DNA from: Pseudomonas sp. HN11
GTDB lineage: Bacteria > Pseudomonadota > Gammaproteobacteria > Pseudomonadales > Pseudomonadaceae
Direction: 5' to 3'
NCBI RefSeq assembly: GCF_021390155.1
Contig: NZ_CP089985.1
Span: forward strand, 5,535,501-5,599,500
DNA length: 64,000 nt
Below are positions 1 through 8,034 of the stretch, one piece after another (position 1 is the first letter of the stretch; the number at the start of each line of letters is the position of its first letter). Position numbers and translations under genes: made by a program. The notes under the pieces were generated by a model. It was not told where the DNA came from and searched no databases. It worked only from the letters and a program-made list of their open reading frames with translations.

Positions 1-76
1 ATCGCTCTGCCGCTACGTAAGGGATGACCTGTACCAACAAACGAACCTGCGCGGCATAACGGGCATCAAGAACCAC
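1..76 (-). CDS. AbiEii-type nucleotidyltransferase toxin, N-terminal fragment
   Basis: Only the first 25 codons are in the window; the gene runs off the left edge. Reading the minus strand from a GTG at 76 gives an opening with DARYAAQV and LLVQVIPYVAAER, which matches the usual start of AbiEii nucleotidyltransferase toxins, just ahead of their GG(T)A-type NTase motif. The GTG lies inside the last codons of the abiEi gene (11-base overlap), about 8 bases after a GGAGAG site, as expected for a translationally coupled toxin-antitoxin pair. The ATG at 66 that overlaps the abiEi stop codon opens a frame with an early stop and is not the start. Family known: type IV toxin-antitoxin toxin using GTP. 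The catalytic part is outside the window. Confidence 0.72.
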   Translation of the reverse strand, partial: MVLDARYAAQVRLLVQVIPYVAAER

Positions 77-830
77 TGGCAAAACTCTCCGGCACGGTGA
101 TGAGGAACTCTTTATCGAGTCGACCACCCCGGATGATTTGGCGCTTGCCTTTACCTAGATCGATCATGGACGGATCTATGCGTTCATACCATGCGTGCCC
201 TGCGTTTCGCGCCAGCAGGAGGAAAACACGTTTGACGCGAATGGAGTTGCACGCCTCAAGCAACCGCTGCAGTCGCCTGGGACTCAACGAGCCCAAGCCG
301 CTGAGCACATCGACCACGCTGCTGAAGAGCTGCTCGTTGGCGCTTTGATGAATCAACTCGAGTACAGCGCGTTCCGGGGTGGAGATTTTTAACTCAAACC
401 GGCTGTAAGGAACCTGGAAAACTTGTAACGCCATATCTTCCATTGCAGCAAATAGTCCACCAGGAAAGAAGTTCACATCGACTTCCCAAGGGTACTTGCG
501 GAACCAGCCCGCAAGCGCGGCTCCCGGGATTCCAAAAAGATCGATAACCTGCTTTCCGAAGGTGAGGTAATGGCTGTAGCCGGCCAAACTCAGCGCGGTC
601 GCACCGCCCGGCCAAATCTGAACCGGCGCCGCTTGCTGCAACGCAAATATGCCGCCCTGCCAATCTATATCGTCGCCGCAGCGCTTCCATGCGCCATGGC
701 CCACACGCTCCACCCAGCCACTGCGCTGGTATTTTTGGATCAGGCTGGGGCCTATCTCGTGCTCATGTAGCCAGGCTTGCGTGGCAATGCAACCCGGTAC
801 CCAGTCGGCTAACAAGCGGTTTATTTTCAT
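66..830 (-). CDS. AbiEi-family antitoxin / transcriptional regulator of a type IV toxin-antitoxin pair
   Basis: The 254-residue product has the two-part AbiEi layout. Residues about 1-90 form an N-terminal winged-helix-type domain (GWVERVGHGAWKR). The rest is an AbiEi_3-like C-terminal domain with the conserved STPERAVLELIHQ block near residues 150-163 and GKGKRQIIRGGRLD near the end. In this family the antitoxin counteracts the AbiEii nucleotidyltransferase without direct contact and represses its own promoter through the N-terminal domain. The gene overlaps the toxin start at 76 on the same strand. The upstream region is AT-rich, unlike the flanking genes, which fits acquired DNA. Family assignment is from motif recall, not a search. 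Confidence 0.8.
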   Translation of the reverse strand: MKINRLLADWVPGCIATQAWLHEHEIGPSLIQKYQRSGWVERVGHGAWKRCGDDIDWQGGIFALQQAAPVQIWPGGATALSLAGYSHYLTFGKQVIDLFGIPGAALAGWFRKYPWEVDVNFFPGGLFAAMEDMALQVFQVPYSRFELKISTPERAVLELIHQSANEQLFSSVVDVLSGLGSLSPRRLQRLLEACNSIRVKRVFLLLARNAGHAWYERIDPSMIDLGKGKRQIIRGGRLDKEFLITVPESFASGS

Positions 831-842
831 AAAAAATAAGAA

Positions 843-866
843 CCTATAAGTTGATATTTCCTATAA
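843..866 (-). promoter_or_regulatory. Two direct TTATAGG repeats ahead of abiEi
   Basis: On the minus strand TTATAGG occurs twice, at 866-860 and 849-843, 17 bases apart and 13-36 bases upstream of the AbiEi ATG in an AT-rich stretch. AbiEi proteins are known to autoregulate, so these repeats are candidate operator half-sites. The link is inference from position only. Confidence 0.3.
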
Positions 867-1038
867 ATATTAAACCATCTGAACTGTAACGCTCGCAATG
901 AGTAACAGGTTCGCAACTGTCTCGTTCAGGTTGACGGTAAGACATATCGCAACCGATTTATCACTCGAGGATCAAGCATTAATCTGTGCCCATGTTGAAC
1001 GCAACGCCCAACCCACCTAAACAAAAAAGGATTCAACC

Positions 1039-1671
1039 ATGAGCACTCCAACCTACAACCGCCTCAACAAAGACGACGCCATTGTTCTGCTGGTCGACCA
1101 CCAGACCGGTCTGATCTCCCTGGTGCAGGACTTCTCGCCCAACGAGTTCAAGAACAACGTGCTGGCCCTGGCCGACCTGGCCAAGTTTTTCAACCTGCCG
1201 ACCATCCTCACCACCAGCTTCGAGCAAGGCCCGAATGGCCCGCTGGTGCCGGAGCTGAAAGAGATGTTTCCGGACGCGCCGTATATCGCCCGCCCTGGTC
1301 AGATCAATGCGTGGGACAACGAAGATTTCGTCAAGGCGATCAAGGCCACTGGCCGTAAGCAGATCATCATTGCCGGTGTGGTCACGGATGTGTGCGTAGC
1401 GTTCCCGACCTTGTCGGCGCTGGCGGAAGGGTTTGAGGTGTTTGTGGTGACCGACGCGTCGGGCACGTTCAATACCACGGTGCAGCAGGCGGCGTGGAGC
1501 CGGATGACGCAAGCGGGTGCGCAGCTGATGAACTGGTTCTCGGTGGCGTGTGAGTTGCACCGCGACTGGCGCAACGATATTGAAGGCCTGGGGAATCTGT
1601 TGTCCCAGCGTATCCCTAACTATCGCAACTTGATGAATGGTTACTCGGCGTTGACGGCGCGTAAGGACTAA
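1039..1671 (+). CDS. YcaC-type isochorismatase-family cysteine hydrolase
   Basis: A 210-residue single-domain cysteine hydrolase. The likely triad is Asp20 (LLVDHQTG), Arg85 in the YIARPGQINAWDN block, and Cys119 (GVVTDVCVAF); the Arg in place of the usual Lys is typical of the YcaC branch. YcaC-like proteins form octameric rings and their substrate is not settled, so the exact reaction is left open. The ATG follows an AAGGA site at a suitable distance. The gene stands alone, followed 20 bases later by a good intrinsic terminator. A second, distant member of the same superfamily lies at 39604-40164. Confidence 0.88.
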   Translation: MSTPTYNRLNKDDAIVLLVDHQTGLISLVQDFSPNEFKNNVLALADLAKFFNLPTILTTSFEQGPNGPLVPELKEMFPDAPYIARPGQINAWDNEDFVKAIKATGRKQIIIAGVVTDVCVAFPTLSALAEGFEVFVVTDASGTFNTTVQQAAWSRMTQAGAQLMNWFSVACELHRDWRNDIEGLGNLLSQRIPNYRNLMNGYSALTARKD

Positions 1672-1690
1672 CTCAATCGCTGCACACACT

Positions 1691-1718
1691 AAGCCTGCCT
1701 TAAAACGCAGGCTTTTTT
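1691..1718 (+). terminator. Intrinsic terminator after the ycaC-like gene
   Basis: AAGCCTGC (1691-1698) and GCAGGCTT (1707-1714) form a perfect 8-base stem with an 8-base loop, followed by a T run to 1717. It lies 20 bases after the stop codon. Confidence 0.85.
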
Positions 1719-1820
1719 GGTTAACTAGCAATGCGCCATTAGCACACTCGCCCTAATTGTGACCGCGCCGCCTCACTACTAAAGTCCTTCGCTTATTTCG
1801 AGCCTCAAGGAAGGACGCTA

Positions 1821-2387
1821 TTGAACACATTAACCAAAGTCGGTCGCTGCCTGGCACTGCTGCCCGTCTTGCTGACCAGCACACCGTCGGTATTGGCCGA
1901 TGAAGAAACACCGGTCGGCGACTGGTCGATTATCTACGGCAGCGGCCGGGCCCATAAAAATGTGATGTATGTGGCCGACCGTACTTCGGTGCTGCCGTCG
2001 AACCACAACAAGGGCGCGAAGTTGGTGGCCGTCACGGTGGTGTATGAAGAACCGGGCAAGCCGATGATCGATGTGTACAACATCGAAGTGCAGTGCTCCA
2101 CGCGCAAGGTGCGCTTTCTTAACGGCCAGTCGGTCGCGCCATTTTCCTACACCCTCACGCACTTGAAGGTCTCCAACACGTGGCAGACGCCGAAGGAGTT
2201 CTGGCTCGACCGCACGCTCGTGTATGTCTGCGAGCCGGGCAAGAGCAAGGACACCATCGCAATGGGCAAGATGACCCACCTGCAGATGATCCAGACCACC
2301 AAGGCCATGTTCGAGCAGTTGGGGCCGACTCAGGAGAAGAGCCAGATGATTGATGACCTCGACGACATGCTGGGCAACAAGCGCTGA
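1821..2387 (+). CDS. Exported protein of unknown function (TTG start)
   Basis: The 188-residue product starts with a signal peptide (a hydrophobic run at residues about 9-25, cleavage near VLADEE). The mature part has one Cys pair candidate (VQCS and YVCEPGK) and a charged C-terminus. Its order of short beta-type blocks (a WSIIYGSG opening, then EVQCSTRKVRFL) resembles surface-adhesin E-like hypothetical proteins, but this is weak. The start is TTG at 1821, preceded by a strong AAGGAAGGA site; no ATG nearby would keep the signal peptide. It is followed 29 bases later by the lipoprotein gene on the same strand, so the two are probably co-transcribed. Function unknown. Confidence 0.7.
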   Translation: MNTLTKVGRCLALLPVLLTSTPSVLADEETPVGDWSIIYGSGRAHKNVMYVADRTSVLPSNHNKGAKLVAVTVVYEEPGKPMIDVYNIEVQCSTRKVRFLNGQSVAPFSYTLTHLKVSNTWQTPKEFWLDRTLVYVCEPGKSKDTIAMGKMTHLQMIQTTKAMFEQLGPTQEKSQMIDDLDDMLGNKR

Positions 2388-2416
2388 GCAACTCTCACCT
2401 ACAAGAAGGATTCACG

Positions 2417-2851
2417 ATGCCTACATGGACAAGGCTGTTGCTGGCTGGGCTTTTGTTGCCCGCCGTGCTGTTTATCAACGGGTGCCACCTGATTGCACAA
2501 TCGCGCTGGGAAGGCCGTGACGTGCAAGAGGCGCTGGATTTATTCGGCAAGCCCGACTCGATGAAGAAGCAGAATGCACCCAATGGCGATACCCAGGTGG
2601 TGATGACTTGGCACAAATCCTCTTCATGGACGACCACTGAAGCCGCCGGAACTTCAATGAACCACACCGGGAATGGCATGGTTTATACGGAGTATTACCA
2701 GCAAGTCGGACACAGTTCGGATTGCAAGCTGGAAGCCACGGTGGATAAGACGAAGAAGATCGTGCTGTTCAGGATTGAAGATGGCCGGATCCTGCATGGC
2801 AAGTGCCTGAATGTGCCATTTGTGCCCGGGTATATTCCGCCGGGGTTTTAA
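2417..2851 (+). CDS. Small putative lipoprotein of unknown function
   Basis: 144 residues with a short signal peptide ending in a lipobox-like FINGC, so Cys23 would be lipidated. The mature part contains DLFGKPD and TWHKSSSW, a pattern seen in small outer-membrane-assembly-like (SmpA/OmlA-type) lipoproteins where a GxPxxV-like turn follows a helix; this resemblance is only suggestive. Two further Cys (DCKLE and HGKCLN) could form a disulfide. The ATG follows an AAGGA site. It probably shares a transcript with the exported protein upstream. No function can be assigned. Confidence 0.68.
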   Translation: MPTWTRLLLAGLLLPAVLFINGCHLIAQSRWEGRDVQEALDLFGKPDSMKKQNAPNGDTQVVMTWHKSSSWTTTEAAGTSMNHTGNGMVYTEYYQQVGHSSDCKLEATVDKTKKIVLFRIEDGRILHGKCLNVPFVPGYIPPGF

Positions 2852-2866
2852 GACAAGAAGCCGGTT

Positions 2867-3512
2867 TTAACCCCCCAGCTCCCGCTCGATCTGCTCGATG
2901 CTTGGCAGGCTGGTTCGCAGCTCTGCGGGCAACGACTCAACCAGTTGATATTCCGCTACACCAATCGGTCGATTGTTATCGGCGCAACGCATATTCGGCG
3001 ACGACTTCGTTCTTGCTCTTGCACAACAGCAGGCCGATGGTGGGCCCATCTTGTGGATGTTTAAGCTGGGCATCGACGGCAGCCAGATAAAAGCTCAGCT
3101 TCCCCAAATGCTCGGGTTTGAACTTGCCGGCTTTCAGTTCGATGACCACGTAGCAGCGTAGCTTCACGTGATAGAACAGCAGATCGACAAAGAACTCATC
3201 GCCTCCGACATCCAGCAGTACTTGCTGGCCGACAAAGGCGAAACCGGCGCCCAGCTCCAACAGAAAGTCGGTGACGTGCTTGATCAAGGCGTTTTCTATG
3301 TCGCGCTCCTGCGCGTCCAGGGCCAGGCTGAGGAAGTCAAAACGGTAAGGGTCTTTCAGCGACTCACGCGCCAGCGTCGGATTGCGGTTTGGCAGATGGG
3401 TCTCGAAGTTGCTGACCGCCTTGCCACTGCGCTCCAACAAGCGGTTTTCGATGTGCATCACCAGCGAGTTACGCGACCAGTTGTTCTCTATCGCCTGGGT
3501 AGTCAGGCGCAT
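2867..3512 (-). pseudogene. Remnant of a DUF1016/YhcG PDDEXK nuclease: 5'-truncated and frameshifted
   Basis: Codons from the ATG at 3512 (178 residues) encode the C-terminal half of a YhcG-type protein: NNWSRNSLVMHIE, the FDFLSLALDAQERDIENAL block, and a PDDEXK core (DLLFYH followed by VVIELKAGKF). The family's N-terminal DUF1016_N domain is absent; an in-frame TGA sits three codons upstream. Near 2981 one extra G:C changes the expected YALRDNNRPIG into YALRR-stop, while the other frame continues perfectly through NNRPIGVAEYQL to a family-like C-terminus ending at 2867. Removing one base restores the full tail. The frameshift could be real decay or a sequencing error; the 5' loss cannot be. 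Confidence 0.82.
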
Positions 3513-3556
3513 TGACGGTCACAAGTGGCGAAGGTCGTTCCAGCCTGAGTGGACGA

Positions 3557-3619
3557 TGAGCCGAATAGGAGGCACAATCGGCTCACTACATGAGCCGAAT
3601 AACGTTTTTATTCGGCTCA
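3557..3619. promoter_or_regulatory. Cluster of four TGAGCCGAATA half-sites ahead of the Fic gene
   Basis: TGAGCCGAATA occurs at 3557-3567 and 3591-3601 in forward orientation, and its complement at 3609-3619 (TATTCGGCTCA, exact) and 3577-3585 (slightly shortened). The pair 3591-3619 is a perfect inverted repeat around a 7-base centre, ending 19 bases before the Fic start codon. This looks like an operator. The Fic protein's own C-terminal winged-helix-like region is the obvious candidate binder, but that is inference. Confidence 0.55.
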
Positions 3620-3638
3620 CGCAACCAGGTACCTCTCC

Positions 3639-4778
3639 ATGGACCACCCGTTCTGGATCTGGCAACACACCGACTGGCCGCACTTCCACTGGCAACCGAA
3701 GCACTTGGCGGCCTTGTTGCGCGAGTGCGGCCAGGCGCAAGGCAAGCTGCTGGGCATGCTCGGCACCGTCAGCCAGGCGGTCAACGCGCAGAACGAGCTG
3801 GATGCGTTGCTGCAAAACATCCTGACCTCTTCGGCCATCGAGGGGGAACAATTGAATGTGGGCTCGGTACGTTCATCACTGGCGCGACGCCTGGGCCTGG
3901 AGCCGTTGAAGGACGCCAGCGTGAGCCGACGCAGTGAGGGCCTAGCCGATCTGATGATGGATGCCACCGAGCAATACGCACAGCCCTTTCCCCTCGCCCG
4001 CCTCCTGAATTGGCATCATTTGTTGTTCCCTACACCAGAAGCAGGTTATGCCGCGCGCGCACTGAATGTTGGGGCATTGCGTGGCGATGAGCCGATGCAG
4101 GTCGTGTCCGGGCGACTGGATCGGCCGACCGTGCACTTCGAGGCTCCGCCGCGCAAAGGCCTGGAGCAAGCACTGGAAGACTTCCTCGAATGGTTCGAAA
4201 CCAGCCGTGGGCAACCGGAACTGGACCCGCTGCTCCGCGCCGGCGTGGCGCATTTCTGGTTTGTCACGCTGCACCCCTTCGATGACGGTAATGGTCGACT
4301 GACACGCGCCATCACCGACTTGGCGTTGGCCCAGGGCGAACACCGAGCCATCCGCTTTTATGCCATGTCGGCCAGCATACTTGAGGACCGCGCAGGCTAT
4401 TACCACGCGCTGGAGTCGAGCCAAAAAGCCACGCTGGATATCACCGACTGGCTGGAATGGTTCCTCAAGACGCTGTTGAGCAGCCTGCAGCAAGCCATGG
4501 CGCGGATTGACCGCGTGCTGGACAAAAGCCGGTTCTGGCAGCAGCACCGCGACCTCGCGTTGTCTGCTGAACAGATCAAGGTGCTCAACCGCCTGCTCGA
4601 TGGCGGTGAAAAGGGTTTTGAGCACGGTATCAGCGCGGCTCAGTACCAAGCAGTGGCAAAGGTGTCCAAGGCCACGGCGACGCGTCATCTGGCTGATTTG
4701 CTGGAAAAGAACTGCCTGGTCCGACTCCCCGGAGGCGGCCGCAGCACACGCTATCAGGTCAATTCAGCGGACAAGTGA
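3639..4778 (+). CDS. Fic/DOC family AMP-transferase-type protein with DUF4172 N-terminus and C-terminal winged helix
   Basis: 379 residues. The N-terminal DUF4172-type region (PFWIWQHTDWPHF) is followed by an inhibitory helix with S64-SAI-E68-G69, matching the (S/T)xxxE(G/N) motif of class II Fic proteins, which blocks the active site in cis. The complete catalytic Fic motif HPFDDGNGRLTR is at residues 212-223, with the catalytic His intact. The last ~80 residues look like a winged-helix DNA-binding domain (SKATATRHLADLLEKN then LPGGGRSTRY). Known role: adenylylation or another nucleotidyl modification of a protein target, here unknown. The start ATG follows the half-site cluster at 3557-3619. 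It stands alone beside a decayed YhcG nuclease gene, as in an accessory or defence locus. Confidence 0.9.
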   Translation: MDHPFWIWQHTDWPHFHWQPKHLAALLRECGQAQGKLLGMLGTVSQAVNAQNELDALLQNILTSSAIEGEQLNVGSVRSSLARRLGLEPLKDASVSRRSEGLADLMMDATEQYAQPFPLARLLNWHHLLFPTPEAGYAARALNVGALRGDEPMQVVSGRLDRPTVHFEAPPRKGLEQALEDFLEWFETSRGQPELDPLLRAGVAHFWFVTLHPFDDGNGRLTRAITDLALAQGEHRAIRFYAMSASILEDRAGYYHALESSQKATLDITDWLEWFLKTLLSSLQQAMARIDRVLDKSRFWQQHRDLALSAEQIKVLNRLLDGGEKGFEHGISAAQYQAVAKVSKATATRHLADLLEKNCLVRLPGGGRSTRYQVNSADK

Positions 4779-4853
4779 CACCCCCACTCATTTGCCCAGA
4801 ATCCCCATGTCTGCTAGTGTCGCGCCGGTTTACCGTCTACCGGAATAGCCGCC

Positions 4854-5096
4854 ATGGCCCGCAAAAAAGTTGCACTCGATTTCGAACAATCCCTCGCCGA
4901 CCTGCAAACCCTGGTCGAGCGTCTGGAGAACGGCGAGTTGTCGCTGGAAGACTCGTTGACGGCGTTTGAGCAAGGCATCGGCCTGACCCGCGACTGCCAG
5001 AGCGCCTTGGCGCAGGCGGAGCAGAAGGTACAAGTGCTGCTGGAACGTGACGGGGAGTTGGCCGAAGAACCTTTCGATGCGGAACAGCCCGAATGA
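4854..5096 (+). CDS. xseB: Exodeoxyribonuclease VII small subunit
   Basis: 80 residues, the usual length. The family core is clear: [26 protein letters not shown] followed by [12 protein letters not shown], a helical hairpin that packs against XseA. The complex degrades single-stranded DNA in both directions to short acid-soluble oligonucleotides. The stop codon overlaps the ispA start (ATGA), so the two are translationally coupled. The order xseB-ispA-dxs is the common gammaproteobacterial arrangement. The large subunit xseA is not in this window. Confidence 0.95.
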   Translation: MARKKVALDFEQSLADLQTLVERLENGELSLEDSLTAFEQGIGLTRDCQSALAQAEQKVQVLLERDGELAEEPFDAEQPE

Positions 5097-5980
5097 TCGA
5101 CGCGTATCAGGCCAGTAGCCAAGCTCGGGTCAATGCGGCGTTGGAACCCTTGTTTGTTGCGCCAAGCCCCGAACTCAAGCGTCTTTACGAAGCCATGCGC
5201 TACAGCGTGATGAACGGCGGCAAGCGCGTGCGTCCGTTGCTGGCGTATGCGGCGTGTGAAGCCTTGGGCGCGCCGGCCGAGCAAGCGAATGGTGCGGCCT
5301 GTGCGGTGGAGCTGATTCACGCTTATTCCCTGGTGCATGACGACTTGCCGGCGATGGACGATGACGATTTGCGTCGCGGCCAGCCCACCACCCACAAAGC
5401 CTTTGATGAAGCCTGTGCGATCCTCGCCGGTGACGGCCTGCAAAGCCTGGCGTTCAGCGCACTGCTGGACCCAAAGCTGAGCAGCGTGAATGCCGAGATC
5501 CGTTTGCGCATGGTCACGGCGCTGGCCGTGGCGGCGGGCCCGGCCGGCATGGTCGGCGGCCAGGCCATCGACTTGGGTTCGGTCGGCCAGAAGCTCGACC
5601 AGCACGCCCTGGAATACATGCACCGCCACAAGACCGGCGCCTTGATCGAAGCTGCCGTGCACCTGGGCGCGCTGGCCAGTGGGCGTGCCGAGGCCGCACA
5701 ATTGGCGGCGCTGAAGACCTACGCACTGGCCATCGGCCTGGCATTCCAGGTGCAGGACGACATTCTCGACGTAGAAAGTGACACGGCCACCCTGGGCAAA
5801 CGCCAAGGCGCCGATATTGCACGGGACAAACCGACATATCCCGCGCTGCTCGGGCTGGAAGCCGCCAAGGCCTATGCCCTGGAGCTGCGTGACCAAGCCC
5901 TGGCCGCCCTGCGACCTTTCGACGCGGCGGCCGAGCCACTGCGTGACCTGGCGCGGTATATCGTCGAACGCCGGCACTGA
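5093..5980 (+). CDS. ispA: (2E,6E)-farnesyl diphosphate synthase
   Basis: 295 residues. Joins isopentenyl diphosphate to dimethylallyl and geranyl diphosphate to make farnesyl diphosphate, the precursor of undecaprenyl phosphate and quinone side chains. The first Asp-rich motif is [10 protein letters not shown] from Asp83, the second is DDILD at 222-226; GGKRVRP at 42-48 and the KTG near 180 complete the prenyltransferase set. The start overlaps the xseB stop by 4 bases. It supplies the same pathway as dxs downstream, 110 bases later on the same strand. Confidence 0.96.
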   Translation: MIDAYQASSQARVNAALEPLFVAPSPELKRLYEAMRYSVMNGGKRVRPLLAYAACEALGAPAEQANGAACAVELIHAYSLVHDDLPAMDDDDLRRGQPTTHKAFDEACAILAGDGLQSLAFSALLDPKLSSVNAEIRLRMVTALAVAAGPAGMVGGQAIDLGSVGQKLDQHALEYMHRHKTGALIEAAVHLGALASGRAEAAQLAALKTYALAIGLAFQVQDDILDVESDTATLGKRQGADIARDKPTYPALLGLEAAKAYALELRDQALAALRPFDAAAEPLRDLARYIVERRH

Positions 5981-6090
5981 TAAGCGCGGCCTTTACGGCC
6001 GCATATCGGCCAAGTTCGGCGCTCTGCGTGGGCAGTTTGCGATGCTTGAGGTAAACTGCCGCCTCTTCTATACCTATAACGATTCGCCTG

Positions 6091-7989
6091 ATGCCCACGA
6101 CGTTTCAAGAGATTCCCCGCAAGCGCCCGTCCACGCCCCTGCTAGACCGTGCTGTCACGCCGGCCGGCCTGCGTCGACTGGGTGAAGCCGAGCTGGAAAC
6201 CCTGGCCGATGAGTTGCGCCTGGAATTGCTCTACACGGTCGGCCAGACCGGTGGGCATTTTGGTGCCGGCCTGGGCGTCATCGAGCTGACTATCGCCCTG
6301 CATTACGTGTTCGACACCCCGGACGACCGGCTGGTGTGGGACGTGGGCCATCAGGCGTATCCGCACAAAATCCTCACGGGCCGCCGTGAGCAGATGGGCA
6401 CCCTGCGCCAGAAGGACGGCATTGCCGCCTTCCCGCGTCGCGCCGAGAGCGAGTACGACACCTTTGGCGTCGGTCACTCCAGCACCTCCATCAGTGCCGC
6501 GCTGGGCATGGCGATTGCCGCCCGCCTGCAAGGCAGTGATCGCAAGGCGATTGCCGTGATAGGTGATGGCGCGCTGACCGCCGGCATGGCCTTCGAAGCG
6601 CTGAACCATGCGCCGGAAGTGGACGCCAACATGCTGGTGATCCTCAACGACAACGACATGTCGATTTCGCGCAATGTCGGCGGCCTGTCCAATTACCTGG
6701 CCAAGATCCTCTCCAGCCGCACGTATGCCAGCATGCGCGAAGGCAGCAAGAAGGTACTCTCGCGTCTGCCTGGCGCGTGGGAAATTGCCCGCCGTACCGA
6801 AGAATATGCCAAGGGCATGCTGGTGCCCGGCACCCTGTTCGAAGAACTGGGCTGGAACTACATCGGCCCCATCGACGGCCACGACCTGCCGACCTTGATT
6901 GCCACGCTGCGCAACATGCGCGACCTCAAGGGCCCGCAGTTCCTGCACATCGTCACCAAGAAAGGCAAAGGCTTCGCCCCGGCGGAAGTCGACCCGATCG
7001 GCTACCACGCCATCACCAAGCTGGAACCGCTGGACGCGCCTGCCGCTGCGCCGAAAAAGCCCAGCGGGCCGAAGTATTCCGGTGTATTCGGCGAATGGCT
7101 GTGCGACATGGCCGCCGCTGACCCGCGCCTGGTAGGCATTACCCCGGCGATGAAGGAAGGCTCCGACCTGGTGGCGTTCAGCGAGCGTTTCCCGCTGCGC
7201 TACTTCGACGTAGCAATTGCCGAGCAACACGCAGTGACCTTCGCGGCCGGTATGGCCTGTGAAGGCGCCAAGCCAGTGGTGGCGATCTACTCGACATTCC
7301 TGCAGCGCGGTTACGACCAGTTGGTGCATGACGTCGCGGTGCAGAACCTCGACGTGTTGTTCGCCATCGACCGCGCCGGTTTGGTGGGCGAAGACGGCCC
7401 GACTCACGCCGGCAGCTTCGACTTGTCCTACTTGCGCTGCATCCCCGGCATGCTGGTGATGACGCCGAGCGACGAGAACGAACTGCGCAAGATGCTCAGC
7501 ACCGGCCATCTGTACAACGGCCCGGCGGCCGTGCGTTACCCGCGCGGTAATGGCCCGAATGCAGTGATCGAGAAAGATCTTGAGCCTATCGGGATCGGCA
7601 AGGGCATCGTGCGTCGCCAAGGCAGCAAGGTGGTATTCCTGGTGTTTGGCGTGCAACTGGCTGAAGCGCTGAAAGTCGCCGAGAAGATCGACGCCACCGT
7701 GGTCGACATGCGCTTCGTCAAACCGCTGGACGAAGACTTGGTGCGCGAGACTGCCAACAGCCATGAGCTGCTGGTGACCGTCGAAGAAAACGCCATCATG
7801 GGCGGCGCCGGTGCAGCCGTCAGCGAGTTCCTGGCGCGGGAGAACCTCCTCAAGTCGGTGCTGCATCTGGGCTTGCCGGATGTGTACGTCGAACACGCCA
7901 AGCCGGCACAGATGCTGGCCGAATGCGGGCTGGATGAAGCCGGGATCGAGGCCTCGGTTCGCGAGCGCATGGCGTTGCTTGGTCTGTAA
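6091..7989 (+). CDS. dxs: 1-deoxy-D-xylulose-5-phosphate synthase
   Basis: 632 residues. First enzyme of the methylerythritol phosphate pathway: pyruvate plus glyceraldehyde 3-phosphate gives 1-deoxyxylulose 5-phosphate, with thiamine diphosphate. Visible signatures: GGHFGAGLG near 54-62 with the conserved His, the thiamine-diphosphate motif G158-DG to N186/N188 ([24 protein letters not shown]), the central transketolase pyrimidine-binding part with [14 protein letters not shown] and [15 protein letters not shown], and a C-terminal transketolase domain. Its neighbours ispA (same pathway) and thiL (makes thiamine diphosphate, 4.7 kb away) fit the role. A hairpin follows directly. Confidence 0.97.
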   Translation: MPTTFQEIPRKRPSTPLLDRAVTPAGLRRLGEAELETLADELRLELLYTVGQTGGHFGAGLGVIELTIALHYVFDTPDDRLVWDVGHQAYPHKILTGRREQMGTLRQKDGIAAFPRRAESEYDTFGVGHSSTSISAALGMAIAARLQGSDRKAIAVIGDGALTAGMAFEALNHAPEVDANMLVILNDNDMSISRNVGGLSNYLAKILSSRTYASMREGSKKVLSRLPGAWEIARRTEEYAKGMLVPGTLFEELGWNYIGPIDGHDLPTLIATLRNMRDLKGPQFLHIVTKKGKGFAPAEVDPIGYHAITKLEPLDAPAAAPKKPSGPKYSGVFGEWLCDMAAADPRLVGITPAMKEGSDLVAFSERFPLRYFDVAIAEQHAVTFAAGMACEGAKPVVAIYSTFLQRGYDQLVHDVAVQNLDVLFAIDRAGLVGEDGPTHAGSFDLSYLRCIPGMLVMTPSDENELRKMLSTGHLYNGPAAVRYPRGNGPNAVIEKDLEPIGIGKGIVRRQGSKVVFLVFGVQLAEALKVAEKIDATVVDMRFVKPLDEDLVRETANSHELLVTVEENAIMGGAGAAVSEFLARENLLKSVLHLGLPDVYVEHAKPAQMLAECGLDEAGIEASVRERMALLGL

Positions 7990-7994
7990 CCCAC

Positions 7995-8021
7995 AAAAGG
8001 TGGGGGCCTGCTCCCACCTTT
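7995..8021 (+). terminator. Hairpin between dxs and btuB
   Basis: AAAGGTGGG (7996-8004) pairs with CCCACCTTT (8013-8021). It lies directly after the dxs stop and ends 13 bases before the btuB ATG. The T run is short, so termination may be partial. The core GTGGG...CTCCCAC resembles a degenerate REP half. Confidence 0.6.
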
Positions 8022-8034
8022 GCTATGGATAGCC

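Noticed and set aside
1..66. ATG at 66 overlapping the abiEi stop, as toxin start
   Set aside because: It opens a frame that stops after 17 codons; the GTG at 76 gives the AbiEii-like sequence.
4814..5977. Long open frame opposite xseB and ispA
   Set aside because: Covers two clearly real genes in antisense; composition typical of a shadow frame.
5986..6002. GCGGCC/GGCCGC repeat between ispA and dxs as a terminator
   Set aside because: Short stem without any T run; the two genes are in one pathway and co-transcription is more likely.
6142..7896. A 584-codon open frame opposite dxs
   Set aside because: Antisense shadow in GC-rich coding DNA, with Arg/His/Gln-rich product and no motif.
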